DNA of 64,000 nucleotides. Source: Ischnura elegans. Lineage: Eukaryota > Arthropoda > Insecta > Odonata > Coenagrionidae. Position numbers and translations under genes: made by a program. The notes under the pieces are model-generated. The model searched no databases. It saw only the letters and a list, made by a program, of their open reading frames with translations, and had not been told where the DNA came from. The stretch lies in contig NC_060254.1 in the NCBI RefSeq assembly GCF_921293095.1, forward strand, positions 4,588,001-4,652,000, read 5' to 3'. Positions 1-10,044 of this stretch are shown in pieces (within the stretch, counting starts at the first letter, position 1; each line of letters begins with the position of its first letter).

Positions 1-30
1 CACTGACTTCGTAAAATCAAGAGTTTACTG
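1..30. mobile_element. Right terminus of a pogo/Tigger-like element, cut by the window edge
   Basis: These 30 bases are identical to the right end of the element at 41579-46852 (…AAGAGTTTACTG) and are followed by TA. The rest of the element lies left of the window. In the other copy of the flanking sequence (62954 onward) the element is absent and the TA is intact, so this is an insertion polymorphism with a TA target duplication. Confidence 0.8.
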
Positions 31-397
31 TATCTACACGAGTAGATAGGAGTTTTACATTGTCTGAGATTACCTATGCGTGCATGAGCCACAGAGCTCA
101 TGGAAACATGTCTTAACAATCAACTATTAAAACTGCCTATGGTGGGAAAGTTTCCTTTGTTTGATAAGGTATTAATAATCCTTATTAATCCAAGCGCTAT
201 CTGCTAGCAGGTTACTCTGCTACCTGCTAGCAGCCTGCATCGTAGCAGTGCTCATAGCCTTGCACCAAGGTGGCAGCCAGAATCAGAATGATGTCACATG
301 GATTTTTCCCAGCATTCAAAATTAGATGTTGCGTTTTCGCATGCTTGAAAATTTTCACTTTTCATTTAAACGCGAAAAATAGATTAAAAAATCATAA

Positions 398-436
398 AGC
401 GTGAAATAAGTACTCCAGGAGTACTTATTTCACGCT
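398..436. repeat. Near-perfect palindrome, 19-nt arms
   Basis: The arm AGCGTGAAATAAGTACTCC is followed by one base and then its exact reverse complement. The same palindrome is present in the right copy at 63321-63359. It may be a relic of a MITE or a replication-prone hairpin. No function is evident. Confidence 0.85.
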
Positions 437-556
437 ATAGTACATCTTTTAATTTAGGCAATAAAAAAAATAGGAAACCATCCTATTGCATTTGGTGGTC
501 GATAGCAATACCAGCATTCCGTCAATAGTCAGCATGTGGCTTAATATTGTTGCACT

Positions 557-650
557 CACGTTATTAATGAGTGTGGATGTCCGGAAGTAATGATATCTGA
601 TAATGGTGCACAGTATGTAGGCAAGGTATTGAAAAGAGTTGTTTGGCATT
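557..650 (+). pseudogene. Gypsy-type integrase fragment (C-terminal half of catalytic core), left copy
   Basis: The plus strand encodes a stretch containing PEVMISDNGAQYVG, which matches the second catalytic aspartate region of Ty3/Gypsy integrases (P..ISDNG.QF). The frame closes quickly on both sides and no LTR is visible nearby. The N-terminal part of an integrase is found at 60375-60575, so the two may be halves of one element interrupted by other repeats. This is old, non-functional retrotransposon debris. Confidence 0.6.
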
Positions 651-1767
651 CCTCTGCACCACACTGCTCCTCCAGTGGCATTGGCTGGGGTATATTATCT
701 GAGTGATGGGGATTTGCGTTTTGGTTACAGAACGGGACTTTAGGCACCGCGGAGAGAACCACAAAGGTTGCAGAAGTCGAGACAGCTAGTGAGTCAACAG
801 CTTGAGGTGTTTCCTTTCCATTTACCTTCCTTTTTCTACCCCCTCTCCCTTCCTTAGAGATACAGGACTCGGGACACTTGAAGAGTGTAAGTCACCGAGG
901 GAATCACAAAAAGGACAAACCTTTCATTCCCTTCACCTCCAATCAGAGTGCAGGCGGATTGATCCTCAACTCACCTTTCCTGCACTGGCACCCTTATTTG
1001 CACCTTGGTTATCAGATTCTAGTGATTTGAGCCACTCGTCATCAACCACATCCAAAGCTAAGCAGGAGAAACAGTGCCATATTACGAAGTGTTTAGAGAA
1101 TTTTCAACTCGAAGCATACCTCTCCATTAATGCTTGGGAGTCTTCTAGCTTTCTGTCATAAATATAAAAATTGCCGAAGGAATTGAATTAAAGGTAAGAT
1201 CAGCAATTTATGGATTTATGGCATCAAAAACTAAAATATGAACAGAATGCTGACAGAAATTCTACACTGTTTCACATTTTCATGAAAATATGAAAAATGC
1301 TTACTCAAGGCCTAAGATATTGAGTTCCATTCGATGGCATGTTATGATACTCATAACGGAATAACCTAAAAACTATAGAAACTTTGTACAAATAGAAAAT
1401 AGAGGTACAGTAGGTAAGGGGTCAATCACATAACTACATTTAGTCCAATATTACATCATCCAGTTCCTTCAGCACCTCGGTACATTGACAACACATTAAG
1501 TAATTTTTGAGCACTTTCCACGACATAAAAACCAGCAGAAATGGTAACTAACAGAGAAATCATCCGATAAAATATTACCTCCCAGTGATATTCACCCACA
1601 TGGCACTTGAATTCTTTGGTTAATCACGCTTGCATGAGAGAGGTCGTAATGACAAAAAAAATTAAAAATGGCTTTCTCTTGCAAGCGGAATCCCCACTAA
1701 AAGGACCGGATACCAAAGGAAAAATAATCACAATAATGAAACCAAAAGTTGGAAAAAACGCACTTAC

Positions 1768-1897
1768 ACTTTTGTGGTAACGCCACTTGTAACCAGAAGC
1801 TGCGCACGAACTAATTTATCAGAATTGGCCAATGTTTCCAAAGCCTTTAAGGCAGCATTATGCTTCGCCTCTTTCTTGGAACGTCCACTTCCCGTCT
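1768..1897 (-). CDS. dsRNA-binding protein (R2D2/TARBP2-like), coding exon 2 of the left gene copy
   Basis: This 130-nt exon completes the first dsRBD begun in 1969-2110. It starts after TTTTAG and ends before GTAAGTG. It encodes TGSGRSKKEAKHNAALKALE, the beta3-turn and second helix of a dsRBD, with the KKxAK RNA-contact motif intact. A short acidic/hydrophobic linker ends in TSGVTTK. The exon leaves a two-base phase (GT). No downstream exon to the left lies in the window, but the exon at 55738-55940 begins with the single base that completes valine. That is where the transcript would continue in a tandem neighbour copy. Confidence 0.85.
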
Positions 1898-1968
1898 CTA
1901 AAACAGAACAAGTTTTAATAGCAACGAAAAGTTTGAGTACTTCATAAGCAATGGATTATCGCCCATAC

Positions 1969-2110
1969 CTCGGACATTTCCTGCTGTCACGACGTACTGA
2001 AAGAAAGTATCGTGTCCAGCACTATCCGTAATGAGCTCATACTGAGGAGTAAATCCCTTTCTCAGCATATACTCATTCAAAGTTGACATCGGCGTTTTGG
2101 CCGTGGCCAT
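1969..2110 (-). CDS. dsRNA-binding protein (R2D2/Loquacious/TARBP2/PRKRA family), first coding exon
   Basis: ATG at 2110 starts MATAKTPMSTLNEYMLRKG, the first helix of a type-A dsRBD (compare the KTP.x.LxE signature of TARBP2 and PRKRA), followed by beta strands through FFQYVVTAGNVR. The exon is 142 nt with donor GTATGG and is separated from exon 2 by a 71-bp intron. Family members bind small-RNA duplexes or precursors and partner with Dicer for RISC loading. The length and two-dsRBD layout of the joined product (301 aa) resemble R2D2 (about 310 aa) and PRKRA. I cannot separate these subfamilies by eye, so no symbol is given. The upstream region is CpG-richer than its surroundings. The downstream exons of this copy lie left of the window. 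Confidence 0.85.
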
Positions 2111-2151
2111 GATGTACCGGTTTACGCCCCAATTCTAAGGGAGTGTTTCTA

Positions 2152-2290
2152 CCTAATACACACAAAATAAAGGGCATGAGAGTTAACCAATTCACTACAA
2201 CCATAAACACGTGAGATGACTTATTACATACCTCTTAAATTATTCAGCACAATACACTTGTCACGACACACAGTTAACCACCAGCCCCGA
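2152..2290 (-). promoter_or_regulatory. Possible 5' UTR intron and upstream non-coding exon of the dsRBD gene
   Basis: On the minus strand a donor-like GAG|GTATGT sits at 2232/2231 and an acceptor-like TATTAG|G at 2153/2152, 42 bases before the ATG. A non-coding first exon ending at 2232 with a 79-bp intron is therefore plausible. CpG-richer sequence at about 2280-2500 could be promoter. There is no direct evidence for a start site. Confidence 0.3.
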
Positions 2291-2559
2291 TAACGAGCGC
2301 GTCCCGAGATTCACTGGCAGTACTGCCGGTGCTGCCAAACCGTTCCGAAATCAAATGGCAGTACGGGCAAGGGGGCGACAGAACTGCGATATATCGTATA
2401 GAAAACCTCTTTCGATTCGATTTTTCCGGAGCCCCAGTGGTCCAACGGCCTACCCAACATAGAGGCGCTGGTGTAGCCTGTTTTTCTGAGCAGTAATGAA
2501 CTGGGGGCTGCCATATTGAATCTCGATGTAAACAAACGTGATATTGAGGCTTATTGATA

Positions 2560-4780
2560 GTCATTAGTGTTAACTGCAGACTTTTTTTTATTGCTTACAG
2601 TGTCCCTTACGATTTTGGAATGTGCTCGATGAAGGATACGAGTCTCAATGATCTTGGTTATTGCTAAATTGCGTGGGTATGAAATGTATTTGGTGATGAA
2701 AGTGTGAGTAATTCTGTTTCCTTCATTATTCCATTTTGATTTCAACCTGTGATTAGCTAACCTTTTCTCATGTTTTCAAAATTTTATGGTGTCTTGTATT
2801 CCTTATATTTCAATATGTTTTTCATTGTACTTGCAGTTTTTCTAGTGTTCAAACTACTCATTTATCGCTAGTGCTATGCTTTCGTTTGTTTAATGCTAAT
2901 CATTTTGTTGGTTATGTATGTAATTTGCTATTTCAACTCTGTCCTTTCAACTGTTTAATTGTCATTAATTGAGCATCATTCATTAAGTGTTCTACGATGT
3001 TTACATTTCTTAAAACTTTAATCTCTTTCATTTTGAAGTAAGAACTTAATTTCTACTACATTGGTATAAAATATTCTTCACTTTTCTCGTTTTCTACTTT
3101 TGGAATACTTTCTTTCGTATAAGTGATTGATATTAACTTATAAGAACCTTTCATTTTAAGACTCCTCTGCCAAGATATGTTGCATATCTTAATGGGTACT
3201 CATCATGAACAACTTCCTACGAAATAATGTCCTCCTTTCATAATTAAATAATTATCTTCCATGAAATGATATCCAAACTTGCATGCTTATTTCTAGTGAA
3301 GTATTGTTATGGTCTATGGTTTCAGGATTAGCATTGTTTTCCCTGTACCAGAGCTATTGCAAGATACATCTACCTCAAGGAAAATTGGGTCACCCTCTTT
3401 GTCTATAACTGTGGAGTGTTTAATTAAGTAATGGAATCTTTCTCCTATTACGCAAAGGCTGCTCATCTCATGTTGTCATTGATATTGTTGTATTGTTGAT
3501 ATTGAAATTGTTATTGTTGTATTTCTTTTGCCAGTTATTGTATCAATAAATACTAATGTCCACTGAAGTAAGTTTCCGAGATCATTATTCTTACCAACCA
3601 CCAGATCGCCAGTTGACTTTGTACATTAATCTTGTATTATGGTTACTGCTTTAGTAACCTGGGGAAGTTCTTCAGGAAGATTTTCCTACATTCACTGCTT
3701 TTAAGTTTCTCGCAATTGCAGTATCATTATTAGGCCTGAATAGCACGCTCTATCGTGACGCGTAAAAAAAATTGAAACACGCGCCGAGATGTGCATTCAA
3801 ACTTCGCGGCAGCATTGGACCACTGGCATAGATGGCACTGGTGTATCAAAACCTATACGCATTATCCTTATGGGTATCCCCTTGGTACGGGGGCCTTCAC
3901 AGTTCGGCGTTGCGCAGAGTCCTCTGGATGGCAGTTCTCTACACTACTCCCTCATAGGGTCGAGTCGTTCCATACACTTCCACTATGGGAATTGAGACGT
4001 CCGCCATTTTAGTTCTTCCGTCTCTATAGAGTCTTATGGGGGAAAGTGATATAATGCCAGTTTTTTCATAAATACGCGATTCCTGTCGCATTTTCGGTAA
4101 TTATAATATATTCAGTCTTGAGGTACTAGGAACACTTTACTATCAATTTGTAAATTTTAAATCGTGAAAAATAACAAATATTCGCGCTTCAGTTAAGTTT
4201 TGATTCTTTTCACAGGATGTTTTTCTAGATATGAAACTCTCATATTTATGTCTGAAACAGGGTAAATTGTTTCCAAAAGTACAATTACTGCTCCCAGGGC
4301 TACTATATAGCGTTTTGTTCTCGTCAAAGGAATAATTTCAGATTTTGAAAACTACAATATCAGCTGAGAGAGAATTGTTATCTTCAGATCGGAAGAGATT
4401 TCGCATGTACTATCTGAGTTAACTTCCATGAAAACAGCGCAATGGATATTATACGAGGAATTTAAGGACAAGTCTGGTCAATTCTTAGTGCCGAAAAATC
4501 GGAAATATTATCCTACCTCAAAATTAGACAAGAAAAACTAAATAAGTCACAAGCTGTCATGCAGTTTATGTACTTTTCACGAGAGTTGCAGATCATAAAA
4601 GATATCATCAAAGGAGGTATATAAAAGAAAAAAATCACATTTTTCCAAAGTCTATAATGTACACACACCACAAATGTTACATTTTAAGATTTCCAGAATG
4701 ATTTAACAATTCCATTGAAACTAAGATTATTTACATAATGCAAAATAAAAAATAAATGTTAAGTGCACAAGATGTAACAT
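2560..4780. other. AT-rich stretch without a recognisable gene
   Basis: Mostly T-rich low-complexity DNA. Around 3888-3915 there is a match to the inverted-repeat terminus of the element at 57419-58373 (GGCCTTCACAGTTCGGCGTT), so a degenerate copy of that family lies at roughly 3780-4010. Nothing else is supportable. Confidence 0.5.
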
Positions 4781-4785
4781 TTCTA

Positions 4786-4867
4786 TTAAAATGGATTCAA
4801 ATTAGTTGGAGAGAATGATGAATAGGTGATGACAGCTGCCACACATCTTGCATTCTTCTCAATGTTG
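4786..4867 (-). pseudogene. Out-of-frame continuation of the terminal exon: dsRBD alpha-2-like segment
   Basis: Directly after the in-frame TAG, a second reading frame encodes EHSNIEKNARCVAAVITY and ends at TAA (4786). ARCVAAVITY fits the AKxxAAxxAL pattern of the last helix of a dsRBD. It would complete a third, divergent dsRBD if one base in AAAGGAACAT were extra. The segment may therefore be coding sequence pushed out of frame, or ordinary 3' UTR that resembles it by chance. Confidence 0.4.
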
Positions 4868-4914
4868 CTATGTTCCTTTACCACCAATGACATTGACTAC
4901 TCGAGTATATGAAC
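4868..4914 (-). CDS. dsRNA-binding protein, terminal coding exon (right gene copy)
   Basis: The acceptor TTACAG is at 4920-4915. The two bases GT complete the arginine codon left by the exon at 20769-20859. The frame reads RSYTRVVNVIGGKGT and stops at TAG (4868-4870). With the preceding exon it looks like the first helix and two strands of a weak third dsRBD that is cut short. All seven coding exons then sum to 906 nt, an exact number of codons. The stop may be caused by a one-base frameshift (see the adjacent entry). No clear AATAAA was seen on the minus strand just downstream. Confidence 0.55.
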
Positions 4915-5969
4915 CTGTAATTAAAAATATAAATAAAATTTCGTTAACTACACCAAAAGCATTAATTCACAAGTAATTTTAATGAACAGCATCTCAGTGA
5001 TACATCAAATTCTCACAATCAACAGTCATGATAAAGTTCTATAATGTGTTAATGTTTATTAAACTTGCAATCACTTAAGTTTCTATATCATATTTCATGG
5101 TTTGAGCAATAGGAAATTAATAAATTAAATTTCAATTGGCAGACAACTTTCGGGAAATTAATTCTATTACCAAGATGGCAATCTTCCTGTCAGCATACAA
5201 AATTATAAAAAGGAATAATATGACATTAACATTCCACAACACTGTTACTCAGTGGCATAACTACGGGGGGAGGAAGGGAAAGATCCCTCCCCAAAGCCTC
5301 AGAGAAATAAAAAAATTATTTATAATTATTTTATATATTGAACTGCATCGACTAAAAGTTAAATCTTTAGTGCCAAAATGATTTCAAATGTATTTCCAGG
5401 AATGTTATTCTTCAAAAATTTTCTTGGACTGATTCGTTGTCTGATGGGGGGAGGGGGGGTGCCACCCCAGGCCATCCTATCCTTCCCAAAGCATATTCCT
5501 AGTTAATTTCATGAACATAATAACATTTCATACATACTAATTTCCTCTGCAAAAATAAGGGGGTACTTCGTAACTGGAACTTTAAAACTTGACTGAAGGA
5601 TAAAAAGCAGTGGCTTCATAGTATGTGGTTTACAATATCATTGATTAAAAGATTCAACCATGTTGCAATGACCTATTGCAAAATTATTTTAACCATATGC
5701 TGAAGTAGAAAATTGAAAGTAAGAATTACAACTCTACAGCATGCTTAAAACACTCTGTTGTACTTCAACCATACAGTATAGTAGGCCCTTATAATGTATT
5801 CTACTGAAGACAAAATGATTCTTTGGTGTTCTATACAAAAAATACGAGAACTAAACAAGAAACCCAAAAATTACATTTAAATATGAATTATCTTCTGCAT
5901 GTTTATCGATGAAGCCATAATATCTTTGGAAAAGAATGACGCCAATCTTTATCTTTATCTTTATTCATC

Positions 5970-6528
5970 CACGGCGAGGATTGGCCCTCGCGGATGCTGT
6001 ATACAACACATTTATGAAAACATTCAATACAACGAAACATACAAAACATGTACATTGGATTAAAACATTAGAAACACATACATTACAAAGATTACATTTA
6101 AATTTACATTTAAAATAAAAGAGAAGAAAAGTCCAGCTCAAAATACTCATGAATTGAGTACAGTGGATAATTGCACAGCCACTTTTCCAGCACATTTTTC
6201 AGTCTAGTGATGCTCACTGATCTGGCTTTGCTGGGTAATTTATTAAATAATTTTACTCCCAAATTGTCAGACTGGTTGTTGGTCTTAAACAGCCTACAGT
6301 AATTAGTATTTAGGCTATTTTTAGCCCTAGTGTCATGAGAGTGGATGGTGGATCGAATGGGGTAGGTATCTATAAGTTATCTTTAATGTGCATAATGCTG
6401 CGAAACACAAAGAGGCTGTAGATGGTGAGGATATGAAAGTTTTTAAAAATTGGCCTGCAGTGGTCACGGGGCCCAGCACCACTCAGAATCCTCACTGCTT
6501 TTTTTTGCAGTTTTAGAATTTCTTTGAT
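5970..6528 (-). pseudogene. Decayed C-terminus of LINE-1 ORF2
   Basis: Beyond the TAA at 6529-6531 the ORF2 frame continues recognisably (KEILKLQKKAVRIL, then a RPIFKNF-like block). It then meets another stop (…MHIKDNL*) and continues in a different frame (…KLFNKLPSKARS). LINE-2 has the equivalent blocks intact (LQKRAMRII, RPIFKELLVLP, KLFNKLPKEIKN). Two stops and at least one frameshift make this copy defective at its 3' end. Confidence 0.75.
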
Positions 6529-8934
6529 TTATTTTGCATGTCCCCAGAGTCGAACACCATGGGCAAGAATACTATGAAAAAAAGCAAAATAGGCTAATCT
6601 CATGTACTTTACATTGATACAGGTTTTAAGTTTCCTCAATAAGTACAAAACCCTAGAGAGTTTTTTGCTGACTAGGAAAACATGTGAATTCCATGTCAAT
6701 TTAGCGTCAATATTGAAGCCTAGAAGCCTGACAGGATCATTGTTTAGCTCAGTACTTTTAAGACAGCATGTAAGATGTTGTGTCTTACCATTGTTCAGAA
6801 AGAGATTATTGGCTGTAAACCAGAGTTGAGATTCTTCTATTGCCTTTTTTGTAAGAAGTCTGACTTGGCTAGGAGTATTGCATTTCTGCACCAGAGTGGT
6901 GTCATCTGCATATATCATGCAGTCCATAGAAAGATTGTAAGGTAGGTCATTGATTAGAATAAGGAACAAGAGAGGACCAAGGACGGACCCCTGAGGAACT
7001 CCATGTTTCACTGGAAGAAAATCAGATTGGTTACAATTTACTTGTACCATCTGCTTTCGATCAGTGAGGTAAGAGGTCATGAATTTCAGCTCACTGTTAT
7101 GAAAGCCGTAGTATTGGAGTTTTTGCAGGAGGGTAGCATGATTGACGCAGTCAAAGGCAGAGGTTAAATCACAAAGTGTGAGTGAGACACATTGCTTGTC
7201 TTCAAATGCCCTTGATAAATTTTTTACCACTGACTCAACTGCCAATTCAGTGGATTTCCCCGGGCGAAATCCAAACTGGGAAGGGGTGAAGAGATTGTGT
7301 TTCTCAAAGTGTACTAGAATTTGTGTATAGGCAATAGTTTCTATTATTTTAGCGATCACTGATATAATGGTGATGGGCCTATAGCTGTTGGGAAGAGTAG
7401 TGTCTCCTTTTTTGAAGACAGGTATGACCTTAGAATATTTTAAGGAGTCTGGGAAGTATCCAGTGGAAAAACAGGCATTAATAATAATAGATAGAGGATG
7501 AGCTATAATATGTATTATGGACTTAATCAGATCATTGGAAAGCCCATTGATGTCACGACTGGTGGAGTTTTTAAATTTTTTTACTACATTGAAAATATCC
7601 CTCGTACTAATCCATTGCCACTGAAATTTAGGAGGGGATATCAGGTGTTTATTGAGTAGTGCTAAGGCATCACACCTGTTATTTGTGATTTTTGATAATG
7701 CGGTGTCCACGGAATTGACAAAGTGATTGTTGAAGGTATCGGGATCAATTGTAATAGGAGATCTGTTTATAGAAGTGCCTTTTTCCCTATTGATCACATT
7801 CCAGGCAGCTTTGAATTTATTAGAGGCACTATTAATGAAATCCATGTTCGCATTTTGTTTCGCTTTTATTGCTGCGAAATGATACTCCTTATTCAATCTT
7901 TTATACACTTGTTTCAAATCCTCAGTGGGTAGTCGCTTGTACTCATGATAGGCATGTAGTACACTTTCCCTGCGTATTTGGACCTCGGGATTGTTTGAGT
8001 GGCCACGTGATTTAAAGAATTTTCGGACTGGGACAGCTTTTCTGGGAAAGGATTCATTAAAAAGGGAGATTAAGGTTTCAAAGAACAAAGAGAAATTTGA
8101 ATGACTGTCGTTGAGTGAGAGTAAGCTAGTCCAATCCACACCACCAAGCAGGCCTTTAAAGACTTCAAGGCCGTGAATGGTGATTGGACTTTTGTACCTA
8201 GTGCTGGATTCCCTAGGTGGACTATTGTTAATTGCAATCAACTGAAAGAGTATGGCCATATGGTCTGCAACAAGAGGATCGATGACAGTAAGGTTATATG
8301 CATGAACATTAAGAGTGGTTATCACATTATCAATACATGAATTGTTCCTCGTGGGTTCACTGTTTACACAATAGAGGTTGAAAGATCTCAGGAGATTAGA
8401 CAGTTGCCTGCTACTCTTAGAGGAATATCTCATATCAATGTTTAAATCAGCACCAATTACAATGTTAGCATTAAACTGCATTAAATGACATAGTACCTTT
8501 TCAAGCTGTTCAAGAAACTTTTCAGGGTCGCCATTAGGTGACCGATATAGGGAGAGAACAATGAGATTGTATACACACAGAATAACAGCTGTGATTTCGA
8601 AGTGCAGTTCAATGCAGTACCTAGTAGTATCGATTACTTTAAATTGAAGGTTCTTTGATAAAAATATGCACACACCACCATGTATATGATGAGAGCGACA
8701 GAAAATTGAGGCAAGATTGAAACCGTCCACCTGATAAAGGCTACCTTCATCAACATGAAGCCAATGCTCACTGATACACAGAATATCACAATTTACTGAG
8801 TTGAGAAATAGTTCTAATTTAGTTATTTTATTTCGGAGACATTGTACATTCAGGACAGCAAGATTAATGAGTTCCTTACCAGCTGTTGGTTCAAGAGGAG
8901 CACTTCTTGTGATCACCAAGTTGGGATTCCCTAG
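6529..8934 (-). CDS. LINE-1 ORF2: AP endonuclease and reverse transcriptase
   Basis: The reading frame follows directly after the ORF1 stop. The first methionine is about 145 codons in, downstream of the first endonuclease motifs, so it cannot be translated whole from its own AUG. The endonuclease shows NVQCLRNK, ILCISEHWL, GADLNID and ADHMAIL; the usual SDH reads ADH. The RT shows NSYRPITIISVIAKIIE, FGFRPGKST, SAFDCVNH, GVPQGSVLGPLLF and the catalytic YADD. The product would nick target DNA and prime cDNA synthesis. The frame stops at LWGHAK, short of the usual C-terminus. The frame is the same as ORF1, with UGA-CUA-G between them. Confidence 0.9.
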   Translation of the reverse strand, partial: LGNPNLVITRSAPLEPTAGKELINLAVLNVQCLRNKITKLELFLNSVNCDILCISEHWLHVDEGSLYQVDGFNLASIFCRSHHIHGGVCIFLSKNLQFKVIDTTRYCIELHFEITAVILCVYNLIVLSLYRSPNGDPEKFLEQLEKVLCHLMQFNANIVIGADLNIDMRYSSKSSRQLSNLLRSFNLYCVNSEPTRNNSCIDNVITTLNVHAYNLTVIDPLVADHMAILFQLIAINNSPPRESSTRYKSPITIHGLEVFKGLLGGVDWTSLLSLNDSHSNFSLFFETLISLFNESFPRKAVPVRKFFKSRGHSNNPEVQIRRESVLHAYHEYKRLPTEDLKQVYKRLNKEYHFAAIKAKQNANMDFINSASNKFKAAWNVINREKGTSINRSPITIDPDTFNNHFVNSVDTALSKITNNRCDALALLNKHLISPPKFQWQWISTRDIFNVVKKFKNSTSRDINGLSNDLIKSIIHIIAHPLSIIINACFSTGYFPDSLKYSKVIPVFKKGDTTLPNSYRPITIISVIAKIIETIAYTQILVHFEKHNLFTPSQFGFRPGKSTELAVESVVKNLSRAFEDKQCVSLTLCDLTSAFDCVNHATLLQKLQYYGFHNSELKFMTSYLTDRKQMVQVNCNQSDFLPVKHGVPQGSVLGPLLFLILINDLPYNLSMDCMIYADDTTLVQKCNTPSQVRLLTKKAIEESQLWFTANNLFLNNGKTQHLTCCLKSTELNNDPVRLLGFNIDAKLTWNSHVFLVSKKLSRVLYLLRKLKTCINVKYMRLAYFAFFHSILAHGVRLWGHAK

Positions 8935-10044
8935 TCACAAAACACACTTAATTATTTCTGAGCACAGATGATTTTTCCCTTTACTGTTCAAATGAAGACC
9001 ATGACGAGTGTAGAATGAACGGTCAAGGCTATTTGTATCAATCATTGTTACATGATCGAAGTTGGTACTAAGTTTTAGCAGATCCTCATTTACCTTTTTA
9101 GTCTCAACATTGATACATGAGGTAGCAGGAAGGTCATGGCGATGAGGAATGTTGGCAATTATTACGTTGGTATTTGAAAGCTTTGACATCAGATTACTCA
9201 TGGTGTGAACAACAACTTTACCCTTATTGAGGTACACATCGTTCGTGCCGGCCATGATGATTATGTGGTCATTTTTGGTGAGGTTATGTGAGATCTTTTC
9301 ACAGGAGTTCGTGATCTCTTTGATCCCGGCGTTCGGCATCACTACACCACAAGTATTGTACACTTTACTATCCTCGGTTGCTGCAATTTTAGCCGAAATA
9401 CCACGGCCATGGCTGTCCGAATACAGCAGAATAGATTTCAGCTTCCGTTTTACGCGATGAAGACACTTGTTTACATTTTTGGGGGGTACAGGAACAAGAT
9501 GGTCTTCACAATGTTGCACATCACTGTTTTCAGGGAGTTGATTTAACAATTCAAATTTGTTACGCAGCGGCAACAAGGGTGGAGAAGGAGCTGTTTTCCT
9601 CGTTGAGTTCACACGCCAGTTGCCCTGTTGAATCCACTCGTCGTCCATCTCCACGGGACTTTTGGCTGCGACGACGGGCCTGCTCGCATGTTGATTCTTA
9701 TTCAAGATATGTAGCTGAATCTCTAGATTTTTGATTTTTTCCCGTAGAACACTCATATCATGCAGGAGTTGCGAGATCAGGGCTTCCTTAGAGGCGAGGT
9801 TACGTAGAAGGGAGACATTTTCGTCTTGAACGGTGTGCAATGAGCAAGCTAAACACGACCACGTATTTTCAAAACTTGAGACGTTAATATTCGGAACATT
9901 GGCACAATTATTGTGGAACGATGACTTGCAGGACTTGCAATTAACGCCGTTAACTACTTTTTTGTGGCAGATAGCGCATTTTATACTATTAACCAATATT
10001 TTACCGGTGCCGAGTACATTTGAGTACGTTCCACTAGGCGCCAT
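8935..10044 (-). CDS. LINE-1 ORF1: PHD-like zinc finger and SGNH esterase-like protein
   Basis: 369 codons from ATG (context CAAGATGGCG) to TGA. A Cys/His-rich PHD-like finger covers residues about 22-68 (CAICHKKV…CKSC…H..C…WSCLAC). A coiled-coil-like stretch covers about 85-115. An SGNH/GDSL-type esterase domain covers about 200-369, with LLYSDSHGRG (block I serine), IIMAGTNDVY (block III) and a C-terminal H-containing block (RHGLHLN). CR1-clade ORF1 proteins are known to carry PHD and esterase domains and to bind the element RNA. The stop is UGA followed by CUAG, and ORF2 continues in the same frame. Translation probably yields ORF1 plus a minor ORF1-ORF2 readthrough product (inference). 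Confidence 0.88.
   Translation of the reverse strand: MAPSGTYSNVLGTGKILVNSIKCAICHKKVVNGVNCKSCKSSFHNNCANVPNINVSSFENTWSCLACSLHTVQDENVSLLRNLASKEALISQLLHDMSVLREKIKNLEIQLHILNKNQHASRPVVAAKSPVEMDDEWIQQGNWRVNSTRKTAPSPPLLPLRNKFELLNQLPENSDVQHCEDHLVPVPPKNVNKCLHRVKRKLKSILLYSDSHGRGISAKIAATEDSKVYNTCGVVMPNAGIKEITNSCEKISHNLTKNDHIIIMAGTNDVYLNKGKVVVHTMSNLMSKLSNTNVIIANIPHRHDLPATSCINVETKKVNEDLLKLSTNFDHVTMIDTNSLDRSFYTRHGLHLNSKGKNHLCSEIIKCVL

Larger units (their letters stand above)
31..1077. repeat. Left copy of the long terminal direct repeat of the window
   Basis: This segment recurs at 62954-64000 at a constant offset of 62,923 bp. Reading both copies I found two differences (positions 80 and 195), both at CpG dinucleotides. 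The match runs to the end of the window, so the true repeat is longer. It contains a Gypsy integrase scrap and a palindrome, with no host gene. With the permuted exon order it indicates a head-to-tail duplication of about 63 kb, or two haplotypes joined in assembly. Confidence 0.95.

Noticed and set aside
31-1077. The window-end direct repeats read as the two LTRs of a giant retroelement
   Set aside because: The repeat has no TG…CA ends, contains an integrase scrap itself, lies in non-LTR context, and the interior holds host exons and unrelated transposons. A large duplication explains the exon order better.
802-1161. 119-codon plus-strand ORF in the left repeat
   Set aside because: Serine-rich, with no motifs or splice context. 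It lies in duplicated repeat-derived DNA.
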